A stretch of DNA of 11,952 nucleotides from Nitrospira lenta (GTDB lineage: Bacteria > Nitrospirota > Nitrospiria > Nitrospirales > Nitrospiraceae). The notes beneath the pieces are model-generated. The model did no database searches, was not told where the DNA came from, and worked only from the letters and a program-made list of their open reading frames with translations. Below are positions 1 to 7,256 of the stretch, one piece after another (the stretch's first letter is position 1; every line of letters starts with the position of its first letter). The stretch is from assembly GCA_945906715.1 (NCBI GenBank), contig CAMDRK010000054.1, positions 1 through 11,952 of the forward strand, in the 5' to 3' direction. The position numbers and the translations under genes are program-made.

Positions 1-653
1 ATCACCGCTCCTTGCTCGATCGGAGGATGCGCATCGGCGGGAATCTCCCAATAATGGCCCGCTGCCTGCATTGGTGGTGCGAGCGCCAGCGACATCGCAA
101 TAATACCAACGTCCGCCGCACCGGATTCGATGAACTGGGCGGCTTGAGAAATGTTCTCTCCGAGCACCAGCTTGTCCTTGATGCGATCATAGACCTGCGC
201 ATGTTCCATCGCGGCCACTGCCGCCCTGCCGTATGGCGCATGTTTGGGGTTGGCGATGGCGATTTTCTTGATCGCCGGTTCACGCAAGATCTCCAGCCCC
301 TTGGAGAGATCGAGGCGCGAGTCCTTGCCGGCCCACAAGACAATCCGCCCAATGGCATAGGGATAGAGCGAGCCAGGGACGGTCAGACCGGCTTCTTCCA
401 ATTTCCTGGGATACGCGATGTCGGCTGAAAAGTAGAGGTCGAACGGCGCGCCGTTTTGAATCTGCGCGTAGAAATTCCCCGATGACCCAAGCGACAGCCT
501 CACGCGATCGCCGGTCGATTTTTCATACTCGGTGACGAGTTCTCTGAAGACAAAATTTAAATCCGACGCCGCCGCAATCGTAATGTCCTCGGCGACCGCA
601 CCGTTCACGCCGGTTATGAAGAGCATACACAGGGCAATAATAATTTGAATCAT
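1..653 (-). CDS. modA: Molybdate ABC transporter substrate-binding protein ModA (3' end cut by window edge)
   Basis: This is a periplasmic binding protein that captures molybdate (possibly tungstate) and delivers it to a ModBC-type importer. The reading frame opens at an ATG at 653-651 and stays open for 217 codons to the window edge, so the C-terminus is missing. A strong GGGAGG ribosome site lies 7 bases upstream and overlaps the stop of the porin gene, leaving a 12-base gap that suggests translational coupling. Residues 1-21 form a short signal peptide ending AVA. Family motifs are visible: AAASDL (27-32), LGSSG with FYAQIQNGAPFDL (55-73), and ANPKHAPYGRAA (134-145), followed by GENISQAAQFIESGAADVG. 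The position that holds tyrosine in Escherichia coli-type ModA (GIVY) reads GIIA here (Ala186), a pocket variant also known in other ModA proteins. modB and modC probably follow outside the window, but that is inference. Confidence 0.93.
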   Translation of the reverse strand, partial: MIQIIIALCMLFITGVNGAVAEDITIAAASDLNFVFRELVTEYEKSTGDRVRLSLGSSGNFYAQIQNGAPFDLYFSADIAYPRKLEEAGLTVPGSLYPYAIGRIVLWAGKDSRLDLSKGLEILREPAIKKIAIANPKHAPYGRAAVAAMEHAQVYDRIKDKLVLGENISQAAQFIESGAADVGIIAMSLALAPPMQAAGHYWEIPADAHPPIEQGAV

Positions 654-665
654 GGGCTGACCTCC

Positions 666-2222
666 CTACAGTCTGACTCTCACCTGAGCATAAAAATAAT
701 CCGTATCTTTGTTTCCGCCTGCGGGTAATTGGGCGATGATGGCGGGGCTGTCAAAATAGGATCCCTTGAACCAATGAACGTACCCGAAGTCAAAATCCAT
801 GTTTTGTCTCATGGCCCATAGCGGAGCCCATTGCGCACGAAGTTGCACATCATGCCCTAAATAGTTTCCTGACTTTCCTGTGGGATCTTGCAAACCGTTC
901 CCCGAAAACGCTGCGGTTGATTCCGCCAAATACCAGAACCGTTGCTTGACGGTGAGTACCAAAGTATCAGCAGGTTGGAGGATCAGCCTCCAACCGGGGG
1001 TACTGATGTTGACCCGGGGAAATGCTCCGAAAATTCCCGTGGGATTCAAATCAAAATTACGGGCGCCGAACAGGACATCAAAGTTTCCGTCCTGGCTTCC
1101 TCCTGGCGTGCGACTGCCGCTGGAGTAGGTGTACTGCACCAAAAACCGAGGGGTCCAAGGCAGATTAAACGTGTACCCCGCTTCCACATTAGGATTATAG
1201 GCAAAATGCTTGACGGTGCCCAAATGTCCTGTTTGAACGGCCCCCTCGAATTCATAATCGAATTCGTTGAGCGCAGGCAACTTGAAGAGGCGAAGACCGT
1301 ACGTGTTATAGGTACGTTGAAGAGTTTTATTTTGAGATTCTTGATCGTTTAAGCCGAAATAATACGCATTCACACTGAACCAGGGCACGTGCGCGCTCTC
1401 CACATAGGCCCCCCAGAAAATACTCTTGGCGGTCTGCGTGTCCAGTTGCGAATCATCCCGAAATACCGGTTCCACCAAAAACGCTCTGAATCGCCAAGTA
1501 TTATCTCGGCCAATTTGCCAATGGACCCCATCGAAGGCATTGGTGGTGTTTCGGAAATCGTTTCGGGCTATGTACCGACGCATGCCGAAATCCATGGTCA
1601 TACGCCCGAAATGCAAGTCGGTTCGCAATCCGCTCCCCCCAACATTGTTGAGGCTCAATGCCCCGAAAAGCTGCAAGATGTCAAATTGGTTGACCGTTTG
1701 GGTAGTCTTGAAATCCCCCGGCTCATCGTTCGACAAGGCCCGCGAATCCTGCCCTTCAAAGAGAAACCGGAAGGGGCCATTGCCCCCCAATCCTACGCGC
1801 GCTCTGGATCTGAGAGCTAACTGGGCATCGGTTCCCCCACCGCCAATGCGTTGATTACTTCGCCAGGGATGGTCTAACGATTCAAATCGGGTCCGGTTTT
1901 CGAGGCCCAGGTCAATCCAATCGGGTAAGTGCATCGCGGTTTTCACATATCGGCTCCATTCGATGTCTCTCCGTAGATTGAGGACCGCATCGGCGGGTTC
2001 GATCCAGTTTTTTCCTTTTTGTGCTGACACTTCGTTGTATCGCTCGTTCGTGATCACCCCCTTGTCGCGCATGAGTTTGAGCACAGGGTCTTCCGTGCTC
2101 CGAAACACCCATTCTCCGTTTGTCTGCACCATTTCACCATATTCAACTGCCCTCAACGGGTCCGCTCCCACCACGAAGAGAAGGACGCTCAGGATGGTGC
2201 ACCACCAGCTTCGCTTGACCAC
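666..2222 (-). CDS. Alginate-export-family outer-membrane porin
   Basis: This is a predicted outer-membrane beta-barrel of the alginate export (AlgE-like) family, 518 residues. The start is a GTG at 2222-2220, preceded closely by GGAGG. Residues 1-25 look like a signal peptide (KRSWW, a hydrophobic core, then PLRA). Residues 26-70 form a soluble module that is also present in the other porin of this window. The barrel begins around residue 95 with the LGLENRTRFESLDHPW pattern typical of the family, and continues with alternating strands such as LRTDLHFGRMTMDFGMRRY and FDYEFEGAVQTGHLG. The last strand ends YAQVRVRL, with leucine rather than the usual terminal aromatic residue. The gene lies between the regulator (57-base gap) and modA (12-base gap), so it probably serves the molybdate system as a channel. 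Family members move varied anionic or organic solutes, so the actual substrate is not shown by the sequence. Confidence 0.85.
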   Translation of the reverse strand: MVKRSWWCTILSVLLFVVGADPLRAVEYGEMVQTNGEWVFRSTEDPVLKLMRDKGVITNERYNEVSAQKGKNWIEPADAVLNLRRDIEWSRYVKTAMHLPDWIDLGLENRTRFESLDHPWRSNQRIGGGGTDAQLALRSRARVGLGGNGPFRFLFEGQDSRALSNDEPGDFKTTQTVNQFDILQLFGALSLNNVGGSGLRTDLHFGRMTMDFGMRRYIARNDFRNTTNAFDGVHWQIGRDNTWRFRAFLVEPVFRDDSQLDTQTAKSIFWGAYVESAHVPWFSVNAYYFGLNDQESQNKTLQRTYNTYGLRLFKLPALNEFDYEFEGAVQTGHLGTVKHFAYNPNVEAGYTFNLPWTPRFLVQYTYSSGSRTPGGSQDGNFDVLFGARNFDLNPTGIFGAFPRVNISTPGWRLILQPADTLVLTVKQRFWYLAESTAAFSGNGLQDPTGKSGNYLGHDVQLRAQWAPLWAMRQNMDFDFGYVHWFKGSYFDSPAIIAQLPAGGNKDTDYFYAQVRVRL

Positions 2223-2279
2223 AGATCCTCCATTTTCCGCAATCGCAAATCGTGAACTATTTACGTATCTGTATGGTTG

Positions 2280-3461
2280 TCAGCCGACACGTAGCGCATG
2301 GAGCTTTCCTGTTTCGCTGGTGTCATACCCGCCCAGCGACTCGATCTCATTTCGAAACGGGCGGCTGACGAGCGTCTCGAACAAGTGGGCCAACGTCGGA
2401 TGGGACTTCAGATAGGCTTTGGGTACAACAAGATCGTAACGCGCGGCTTGGAGCGGGACGAAGTCGAGTCCGAAGAGTTGCGCAGCGGATCGAATCCCGA
2501 CACCGACGTCCGCCTGACGACTTGCAATCGCGCGCGCAATTTCAAAATGCGAAGCGACGATCGTGCCATAGCCCCTTACTTGATGATAATTGATTCCCGC
2601 CGTGCGCAACCGCTGATCCAGCAACAGCCTGGCCCCCGCCCCCTCTTCCCGATTCACGAGTGTGACGTTGGGATCGGCGACGTCGCTGACTGCACGGATA
2701 GACTTGGGATTACCAGCCCGAACGAGTAAGCCCTCTTCCCACGTCGCAAACGTGACGACCTCATAGTTCGAACCTTTCAATGCTCTCCGGAGGAATGGCA
2801 GGTTTGACTCCCCGGTCGCGGGATCGAAGAGATGCAGACCTGCGACATGCACCTCGCCCTGCTGCAAGGCCCTAAGCGCCGCCATACTTCCCATTGTCCA
2901 GCCGACCAAGGAGGTCTGGTCCTTGCGCCGTCGCATATGCTCGCCTGCAAGGAAGATCGCCGGATCACAGCCAGCCACAGAGATCGCTTGTTCAATCGCC
3001 TGACGATCGCGAGAGAGTTTCACGCGCACCATGGCGCCCGATGTCTGGCCATGCGCCTCCACGACATAACCATCAGCAGGAACGGTGAAGGAAAGCACCT
3101 CACCTAATCCATTTATCGGTCGTACAACAGTCTTTGAACCCACCGTCGACACTTTGACTCGGATGGATGATGTCTTCATGTCGTTTTGGGGAAGATGGCC
3201 AATTAACTTGCCCTCAACGATGTCCTCGGTTGTTCTGAGGTTGAAAAGATCTTCAACGCGACAAGCCAGCGCCGAAGCCAAATGAAGGGCAACGCCTGTT
3301 GTCGGTAAATACCGATTCGCCTCAATTGAAGACACCGCCTGCCGTGTAATCCCTGCACGAACAGCCAGTTCCCCTTGTGAAAGTCCTTTCTGTATACGGA
3401 GAGTTTTAAGATGATTGGAAAAGTCTTGAATCGTTTCGGTCGGTTGATTCGTAATTTTCAT
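2280..3461 (-). CDS. HTH (XRE-type) transcriptional regulator with PBP-like ligand-binding domain
   Basis: This is a predicted one-component regulator of 393 residues. Residues 17-75 are an XRE/HTH_3 DNA-binding domain: LRIQKGLSQGELAVRAGITR is followed by QAVSSIEANRYLP and VEDLFNL. The remainder matches the PBP-like domain (PF12727 type) also found attached to MoeA-like molybdopterin proteins. Its signature HVAGLHLFDPATGE lies near residues 205-218, NREEGAGARLLLD near 270-282, and the domain ends with a GGYDTSETG segment. Such a fold suggests binding of a small ligand, and the neighbours make molybdate or a related oxyanion the best guess; this is inference. It is the first gene of a unit with the porin and modA, and it is divergent from the sulfate unit. 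I chose the ATG at 3461 because the best promoter ends right at it. A GTG at 3467 would add two residues and cannot be excluded. No clear ribosome site is seen. Confidence 0.85.
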   Translation of the reverse strand: MKITNQPTETIQDFSNHLKTLRIQKGLSQGELAVRAGITRQAVSSIEANRYLPTTGVALHLASALACRVEDLFNLRTTEDIVEGKLIGHLPQNDMKTSSIRVKVSTVGSKTVVRPINGLGEVLSFTVPADGYVVEAHGQTSGAMVRVKLSRDRQAIEQAISVAGCDPAIFLAGEHMRRRKDQTSLVGWTMGSMAALRALQQGEVHVAGLHLFDPATGESNLPFLRRALKGSNYEVVTFATWEEGLLVRAGNPKSIRAVSDVADPNVTLVNREEGAGARLLLDQRLRTAGINYHQVRGYGTIVASHFEIARAIASRQADVGVGIRSAAQLFGLDFVPLQAARYDLVVPKAYLKSHPTLAHLFETLVSRPFRNEIESLGGYDTSETGKLHALRVG

Positions 3462-3467
3462 AGCCAC

Positions 3468-3497
3468 TTAATAGCAAGTATACTGTCTCTATGTCAA
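3468..3497 (-). promoter_or_regulatory. Predicted sigma-70-type promoter of the regulator-porin-modA unit
   Basis: On the minus strand, TTGACA (3497-3492) is followed after 18 bases by TATTAA (3473-3468), preceded by TGC as in an extended -10. A start site about 7 bases downstream would fall on or next to the ATG at 3461, which would leave almost no 5' leader. The -35 box overlaps a heptamer repeat described separately. The call is by eye only. Confidence 0.5.
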
Positions 3498-3507
3498 TTA
3501 CTATGTC
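3483..3507. repeat. Direct heptamer repeat over the regulator -35 box, candidate operator
   Basis: CTATGTC occurs at 3489-3495 and 3501-3507 (plus strand), a 12-base period close to one helical turn. A degenerate copy, CTGTCTC, adjoins at 3483-3489. The first copy overlaps the predicted -35 box of the regulator, a position where a bound protein would block transcription. Autoregulation is an inference, and short AT-rich repeats can arise by chance. Confidence 0.3.
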
Positions 3508-3544
3508 TCCACATGTTAACATTATCTACAAAAACAGATCATAA

Positions 3545-3621
3545 AACTAGTTCATTGATACCCATAATAGTTTCGATGACACTATAAATTTATATTGTTG
3601 ACAAACTATATCTAGTTAGTT
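3545..3621. promoter_or_regulatory. AT-rich divergent control region with repeated AACTA/TAGTT half-sites
   Basis: The gap between the two units is clearly richer in A and T than the genes on either side. It holds an AACTAGTT palindrome at 3545-3552, ATAGT and ACTAT as an inverted pair with 9-base spacing (3567-3571 and 3581-3585), and AACTA-TATC-TAGTT at 3604-3617. The last lies exactly between the -35 and -10 boxes of the plus-strand promoter. A further AGTT follows at 3618-3621. The shared half-site and its placement suggest an operator for a dimeric regulator, perhaps the adjacent HTH protein. No binding evidence is available from the sequence itself. Confidence 0.35.
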
Positions 3622-3627
3622 TATTAC
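3598..3627 (+). promoter_or_regulatory. Predicted sigma-70-type promoter of the yezD-porin-sulfate transport unit
   Basis: A consensus TTGACA at 3598-3603 is followed after 18 bases by TATTAC at 3622-3627 (or after 17 bases by TTATTA). Transcription would start near 3634 and give a leader of about 58 bases before the YezD start codon. The spacer contains the inverted repeat AACTA-N4-TAGTT. TTGATCG is repeated in the leader at 3642-3648 and 3661-3667. I saw no recognisable riboswitch in this short leader. Confidence 0.5.
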
Positions 3628-3691
3628 ATAGGCCACGATACTTGATCGGTAATATGTACATTGATCGATGGCCAGAGAGGAGCTTCTGAAC

Positions 3692-3880
3692 ATGAGTACC
3701 CAACAGCGAGTGATTCAGAGCCAGGAGCACAACCAGGATATTGCGCACAAGATTCTGCTCGCCATCAAGGATCTTCGCTTCGGATCGGTGGAAGTCGTCA
3801 TCCACGATTCGAAAGTGGTCCAGATCGAACGCAAGGAAAAGATCCGCATCGACACGGACTCATCGCGGACTATCAAATGA
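3692..3880 (+). CDS. YezD family small protein (DUF2292)
   Basis: This is a 62-residue cytoplasmic protein of the YezD/DUF2292 family. The conserved core lies at residues 27-48: DLRFGSVEVVIHDSKVVQIER, followed by KEKIR. It has no signal peptide or membrane segment. The molecular function of the family is not established. From general knowledge its genes often sit beside sulfur-assimilation and sulfate-transport genes, and its place at the head of a sulfate transport unit fits that. I chose the ATG at 3692 because AGAGGAG lies about 9 bases upstream and the family usually begins close to this point. An upstream ATG at 3668 would add eight residues but would place the ribosome site inside the coding sequence. 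A gap of 157 bases separates it from the porin gene, with no obvious terminator in between. Confidence 0.88.
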   Translation: MSTQQRVIQSQEHNQDIAHKILLAIKDLRFGSVEVVIHDSKVVQIERKEKIRIDTDSSRTIK

Positions 3881-4037
3881 GCAAGGTGAATGTGACTACA
3901 CAGTACTGTTGTCAGAGCTAGAGGAGGACACTCTGCCGTCCAGACAACTGGAGGCATCGCGCTCACACTTCGCTATTCAATTCAATCGGTAACTGACCGG
4001 TCAACCGGAGGTTCCATGCACAAAAGGAAGGTCACGC

Positions 4038-5657
4038 ATGAGACATCTCCGGTTCGTCATTATCAGCATGGTGTTCACGGGCTTGGCCTTCGGGCTCATC
4101 CCGAAGACATGGGCGGTGGAAGAAGGCCAGCTTCTGAAAAAAGAAGGCCGATGGGAATATATGGCCAGTGAAGATCCCGGCCTCAAATATCTACTCCTCA
4201 AGAACATCATTTCCCAAGAAGAATACGACAAGGGCCTGAAGGTGATTGAAACCAAAGAACGCGTCTCCAAGCCGAACTTCACTATCGACGTGAATAACGG
4301 GTTGAACATCCGCGTCGGCTCGAAATTCCTGCTCAAGGTGCGCCTGCTCACCCAAGTGCGTTATACGTTTAGTACCTATAATGAAGCATGGGGGACTGTC
4401 GGAGATTCAAGGAATCCTGAAATTTTGGGAGGCCAAGTTGAGTTTCGGGGCGTCAGAAATCAGAGCGACTCGAGCACGTTTACAGTTCCCCAGGCACAGT
4501 TGCAATTTATGGGACACGCCTTCGACCCAGATCTTCGCTATAATTTTTCGCTACAGCTTAATCAGAACGCCTTCAATCAAGAAGGTGGCAGCGGCAGGGC
4601 CTCTCTCCTCGACGCCTACGTAGCCGCCTGGCACGTCCCCTTTGCGACGATCCAAGTCGGGCAACAGAAAGTCTGGTTCAATCGCGCCCTCATCAGCTCG
4701 AACGCCACATCCTCCTTTGCAGACAATCTCCTTGTCCAGAGAACGTTTGCCGCCAACCTGATGAACAGTCGAGATATCGGAATCGTGGTGTTGAGCGATG
4801 AGGAAAAATATAAATTCAACTATGCCTTCGGGATCTGGGGAGGAGTCGGACCCAACCTCACGAATGAGGGCACGTCTGTCAGCCAGGCCCTCCCCAACAA
4901 CGCCAGTCTCCCCGCTAGCCAGCAACGGACCTTCAACTACGATGCCCGCTTCCGGAACGGCGAGATGATGTACACAGCCAGGCTGCTGTATAAAATTTCC
5001 GGCAATCCGGGCTATGGCCAGGGAGATATCCTCAATTCTCGCGTGCCTCAAGTCGCGATTGGAGCGGGGTATGCCTATAACCCAGCCCAAAACTATTTGA
5101 GCTCCATCCGATCCGACATTGTCGGACGCTCATACCGCCAGGGCATCACGAATGGCAACAATGGACGGCTACTCGGCGGAGGGGTCTACGATTTCCAGAC
5201 CTATGAGGTGGATTTCATCGCGAAGTATCAGGGATGGTCACTCCAGTCGGAGGGCTACTATCGGCACCAGCGGGTGCGGAGTAAAGACGATGGATCCATT
5301 CCCTTCAACCCGGCGACCGCTGTGGTGTTAGGCCCCCCGGTGGACCTCGGCCAAGCCTGGGGCTGGTACGTACAGGTCGGCAAGTACATCATTCCGAGGA
5401 AGCTCGAGCTAGCCGTCCGGTATGGGGTACTGGATCCGTCCACCAAACAGAAAGACGATCTGACCAAAGAGTTCGGCGCCGCCTTGAGCTACAGCTTCGA
5501 CGGCACATACAACAATCGGCTGATCGTGGACTATTCCCATCTTACATTGGGAAGCGGCGGACGGGCCCCCGACCGGTTTCCGTTCGAGAGCGTGCCGGGA
5601 TTTGGCCGAGACCTGATCGAGAATCGGATCAATGTGCAGTATCAATTCTATTTCTAG
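4038..5657 (+). CDS. OprO/OprP-type (phosphate-selective porin family) outer-membrane porin
   Basis: This is a predicted 539-residue outer-membrane porin. The start ATG follows AAGGAAGG with 7-base spacing. A signal peptide covers about residues 1-26. Residues 27-70 form a soluble module that resembles the N-terminus of the other porin in this window. The barrel shows the family's core pattern near residues 190-240: DAYVAAWHVPFATIQVGQQK, then ISSNATSSFADN, VQRTFA and NSRDIGIVV. The chain ends INVQYQFYF, with the terminal phenylalanine expected for insertion by the BAM complex. Family members such as OprP and OprO pass phosphate or polyphosphate, but many relatives are annotated by fold only. 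Its position at the head of a sulfate transport unit makes passage of sulfate or another oxyanion the likely role, which is inference. The second ModA-like gene follows after 40 bases. Confidence 0.87.
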   Translation: MRHLRFVIISMVFTGLAFGLIPKTWAVEEGQLLKKEGRWEYMASEDPGLKYLLLKNIISQEEYDKGLKVIETKERVSKPNFTIDVNNGLNIRVGSKFLLKVRLLTQVRYTFSTYNEAWGTVGDSRNPEILGGQVEFRGVRNQSDSSTFTVPQAQLQFMGHAFDPDLRYNFSLQLNQNAFNQEGGSGRASLLDAYVAAWHVPFATIQVGQQKVWFNRALISSNATSSFADNLLVQRTFAANLMNSRDIGIVVLSDEEKYKFNYAFGIWGGVGPNLTNEGTSVSQALPNNASLPASQQRTFNYDARFRNGEMMYTARLLYKISGNPGYGQGDILNSRVPQVAIGAGYAYNPAQNYLSSIRSDIVGRSYRQGITNGNNGRLLGGGVYDFQTYEVDFIAKYQGWSLQSEGYYRHQRVRSKDDGSIPFNPATAVVLGPPVDLGQAWGWYVQVGKYIIPRKLELAVRYGVLDPSTKQKDDLTKEFGAALSYSFDGTYNNRLIVDYSHLTLGSGGRAPDRFPFESVPGFGRDLIENRINVQYQFYF

Positions 5658-5697
5658 ACACACAATGAAAATCACCACAATAGCCAGGAGGTACGCC

Positions 5698-6522
5698 ATG
5701 CCACGCCGACACTTACTCTTGAGAAGCCTGTTGTTCCTCGGTGTATTGACCACGACTGTTTGGACAGCGCCGACCGTGCAGGCGGCGCCTGAGACCGTCA
5801 CCATCGCGGCCGCCAACAGCCTGAGAGATGCCTTTCGAAAGGTACTCCCGCTCTTCGAAGCGCACAATAAGGACATCAACGTGAGAGTCATCTACGGGCC
5901 ATCTCAAACCCTCAGCAAGCAAATCGAAGAGGGCGCACCGATCGATGTATTCCTGCCTTCGCAGGTTGAAGAAATCGACCAACTTGAGAAGAAAGGGCTC
6001 GTCATCCAAGGCACACGACGCGTCTATGCCGGCACCTCGTTGGTCCTGATCGCCGGCACTGAACTCCCGGCGCCGATCGCGTCGGTCCAGGATCTTCGCA
6101 CAGCCTTGATCCGGTATATCGCCATCGGCGACCCGAAAACCTCATCGGTAGGCAAAGTGGCGGCTCAGTATCTCAAGTACAGCAAGCTCGATTCCCAACT
6201 GAAGTCGCAAGTTGTCTACGCCGAGCATTCGCGAGCCGTCCTGGACCTGGTCGCCAAGGGCGAGGCCGACCTCGGCATCGTCTATCGGACAGACGCCGTA
6301 TCGAATAAGAAGATCCGTATTCTCGATGATGCCCCAGAGGACTCGCACACGCCGATCCACTATGGAGTCGCTGCCGTCTGGACCGCGAAGAATATCTCGG
6401 GCGCAGGGGATTTCATCAATTTTTTGGGAAGGCCCCAGATACAAGCCCTTTTGCAAGACCACGGCTTCGATCGCATAGCCGAGCCGCAGGTCGGCCTCGC
6501 TCAACGACAGGAGGGACAATAA
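5698..6522 (+). CDS. ModA-like periplasmic oxyanion-binding protein inside the sulfate operon
   Basis: This is a 274-residue binding protein of the molybdate-binding ModA family. The start ATG at 5698 has AGGAGGT 5-6 bases upstream and opens a good signal peptide (MPRRHLLLRS, then a hydrophobic core ending VQA near residue 29). In-frame ATGs at 5632 and 5665 lack comparable ribosome sites, and the first overlaps the porin gene. Motifs are AAANSLRDAF (37-46), YGPSQTLSKQIEEGAPIDVF (66-85), GDPKTSSVGKVAAQYL (144-159) and ADLGIVYRTDAV (190-201). The last keeps the tyrosine (Tyr196) that contacts molybdate in E. coli ModA. It ends with TAATG, overlapping the next gene by one base. No modB or modC lies beside it, so it may feed the CysTWA transporter, act as a scavenger or bind a different oxyanion. 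The family assignment is firm; the ligand is not. Confidence 0.88.
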   Translation: MPRRHLLLRSLLFLGVLTTTVWTAPTVQAAPETVTIAAANSLRDAFRKVLPLFEAHNKDINVRVIYGPSQTLSKQIEEGAPIDVFLPSQVEEIDQLEKKGLVIQGTRRVYAGTSLVLIAGTELPAPIASVQDLRTALIRYIAIGDPKTSSVGKVAAQYLKYSKLDSQLKSQVVYAEHSRAVLDLVAKGEADLGIVYRTDAVSNKKIRILDDAPEDSHTPIHYGVAAVWTAKNISGAGDFINFLGRPQIQALLQDHGFDRIAEPQVGLAQRQEGQ

Positions 6523-7256
6523 TGAATCGCTACCAATACAATTTGACGCAGTGGTCGGCATGGTCTCTGCGCGCACTGTTCCTATTCGTCAGCCTATCCA
6601 TCGCCGCCGGTTGCGCGAGCCAACCCGTCTCGTCGTCGAGAACGATCTACGAAGCAGGGTTGAATACGGTGCGCTTGGAAGAGGACCCTAACTCCACAGC
6701 CAATGCGCATCCTGCCACGCTGACGACAGCGGAGGTCGGAACGTTGCTCCGAGGGGTCCGCGCATCGGAACGGCGGAACATCGTTCACCGCCTGATTTTC
6801 GGTCAAGCCGATCAAACCAGGGCATTCCGGAAAGAAGAAATCTCCGTGTTGGCGTTGCCTCTTTCAACGGCGCTCTCTCTGGCTGAGCCGACAGAACGTG
6901 TCTACTTCAACTTGAGTCATGCCACGGATCAGGGAGATCAGGAAACCACCACTGGCTGGATCTCCATCCAAGGCCCGATTCTGCACCTGATCATCAGCGA
7001 CGTGCACGCTCGTCATAGCCCTGGTCCCGATATCAGCAAGTACGACCGGCAACTGCCGAACATTCCAGAGGCTTCGGCATTATATGACGTGATTTTCGAG
7101 CCGGAGGAGTTTCTGGCTAAGGCAAGTTCGACGACCCGTTTCTGGGCGCCGGATCAGCGGGAAGAGTTGCAGATTCGGTATCAGGAGGCGCTGGCCGGGT
7201 TGACCGTTCCGCCTGCCCCGGAGCGCGACGGAAAGAAAACTCCACCACAACCATGA
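6522..7256 (+). CDS. Predicted outer-membrane lipoprotein of unknown function
   Basis: I do not recognise a named family in this 244-residue protein. It has a hydrophobic N-terminus (residues 16-29) and a lipobox AAGC with the lipidated cysteine at 31. The +2 residue is alanine, not aspartate, which favours outer-membrane sorting. The mature part is soluble and mixed in composition, with features such as VGTLLRGVRASERRN (72-86), a region around ISVLALPLSTALSLAEPTERVYF, and a strand-like segment GWISIQGPILHLIISDVHAR. The tail is rich in proline and lysine. The start codon overlaps the preceding modA-like stop (TAATG), with AGGAGGG 6 bases upstream, so the two are almost certainly co-translated. 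A partner role for the ModA-like protein or the porin is plausible but is inference from position only. Confidence 0.8.
   Translation: MNRYQYNLTQWSAWSLRALFLFVSLSIAAGCASQPVSSSRTIYEAGLNTVRLEEDPNSTANAHPATLTTAEVGTLLRGVRASERRNIVHRLIFGQADQTRAFRKEEISVLALPLSTALSLAEPTERVYFNLSHATDQGDQETTTGWISIQGPILHLIISDVHARHSPGPDISKYDRQLPNIPEASALYDVIFEPEEFLAKASSTTRFWAPDQREELQIRYQEALAGLTVPPAPERDGKKTPPQP

Noticed and set aside
12..428. Open frame of 138 residues on the plus strand
   Set aside because: It lies antisense to modA, whose motifs are clear on the minus strand, and its protein shows no recognisable domain.
1389..1854. Two overlapping plus-strand open frames of about 142 residues
   Set aside because: Both are antisense to the alginate-export-type porin and look like by-products of its codon use.
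3881..4037. Riboswitch or terminator between yezD and the porin gene
   Set aside because: I could find only a weak CCGG-TCAA-CCGG element and no T run or known riboswitch core, so nothing firm can be called.
4016..4150. Possible leader frame with a GGAGG-like site just before the ATG at 4016
   Set aside because: It overlaps the porin gene out of frame for over 100 bases and yields a low-complexity product. The porin has its own good ribosome site at 4024-4031.
5632..5697. Longer N-terminus for the ModA-like protein from ATGs at 5632 or 5665
   Set aside because: The first overlaps the porin gene, neither has a strong ribosome site, and extension would bury the signal peptide behind an unneeded polar stretch.
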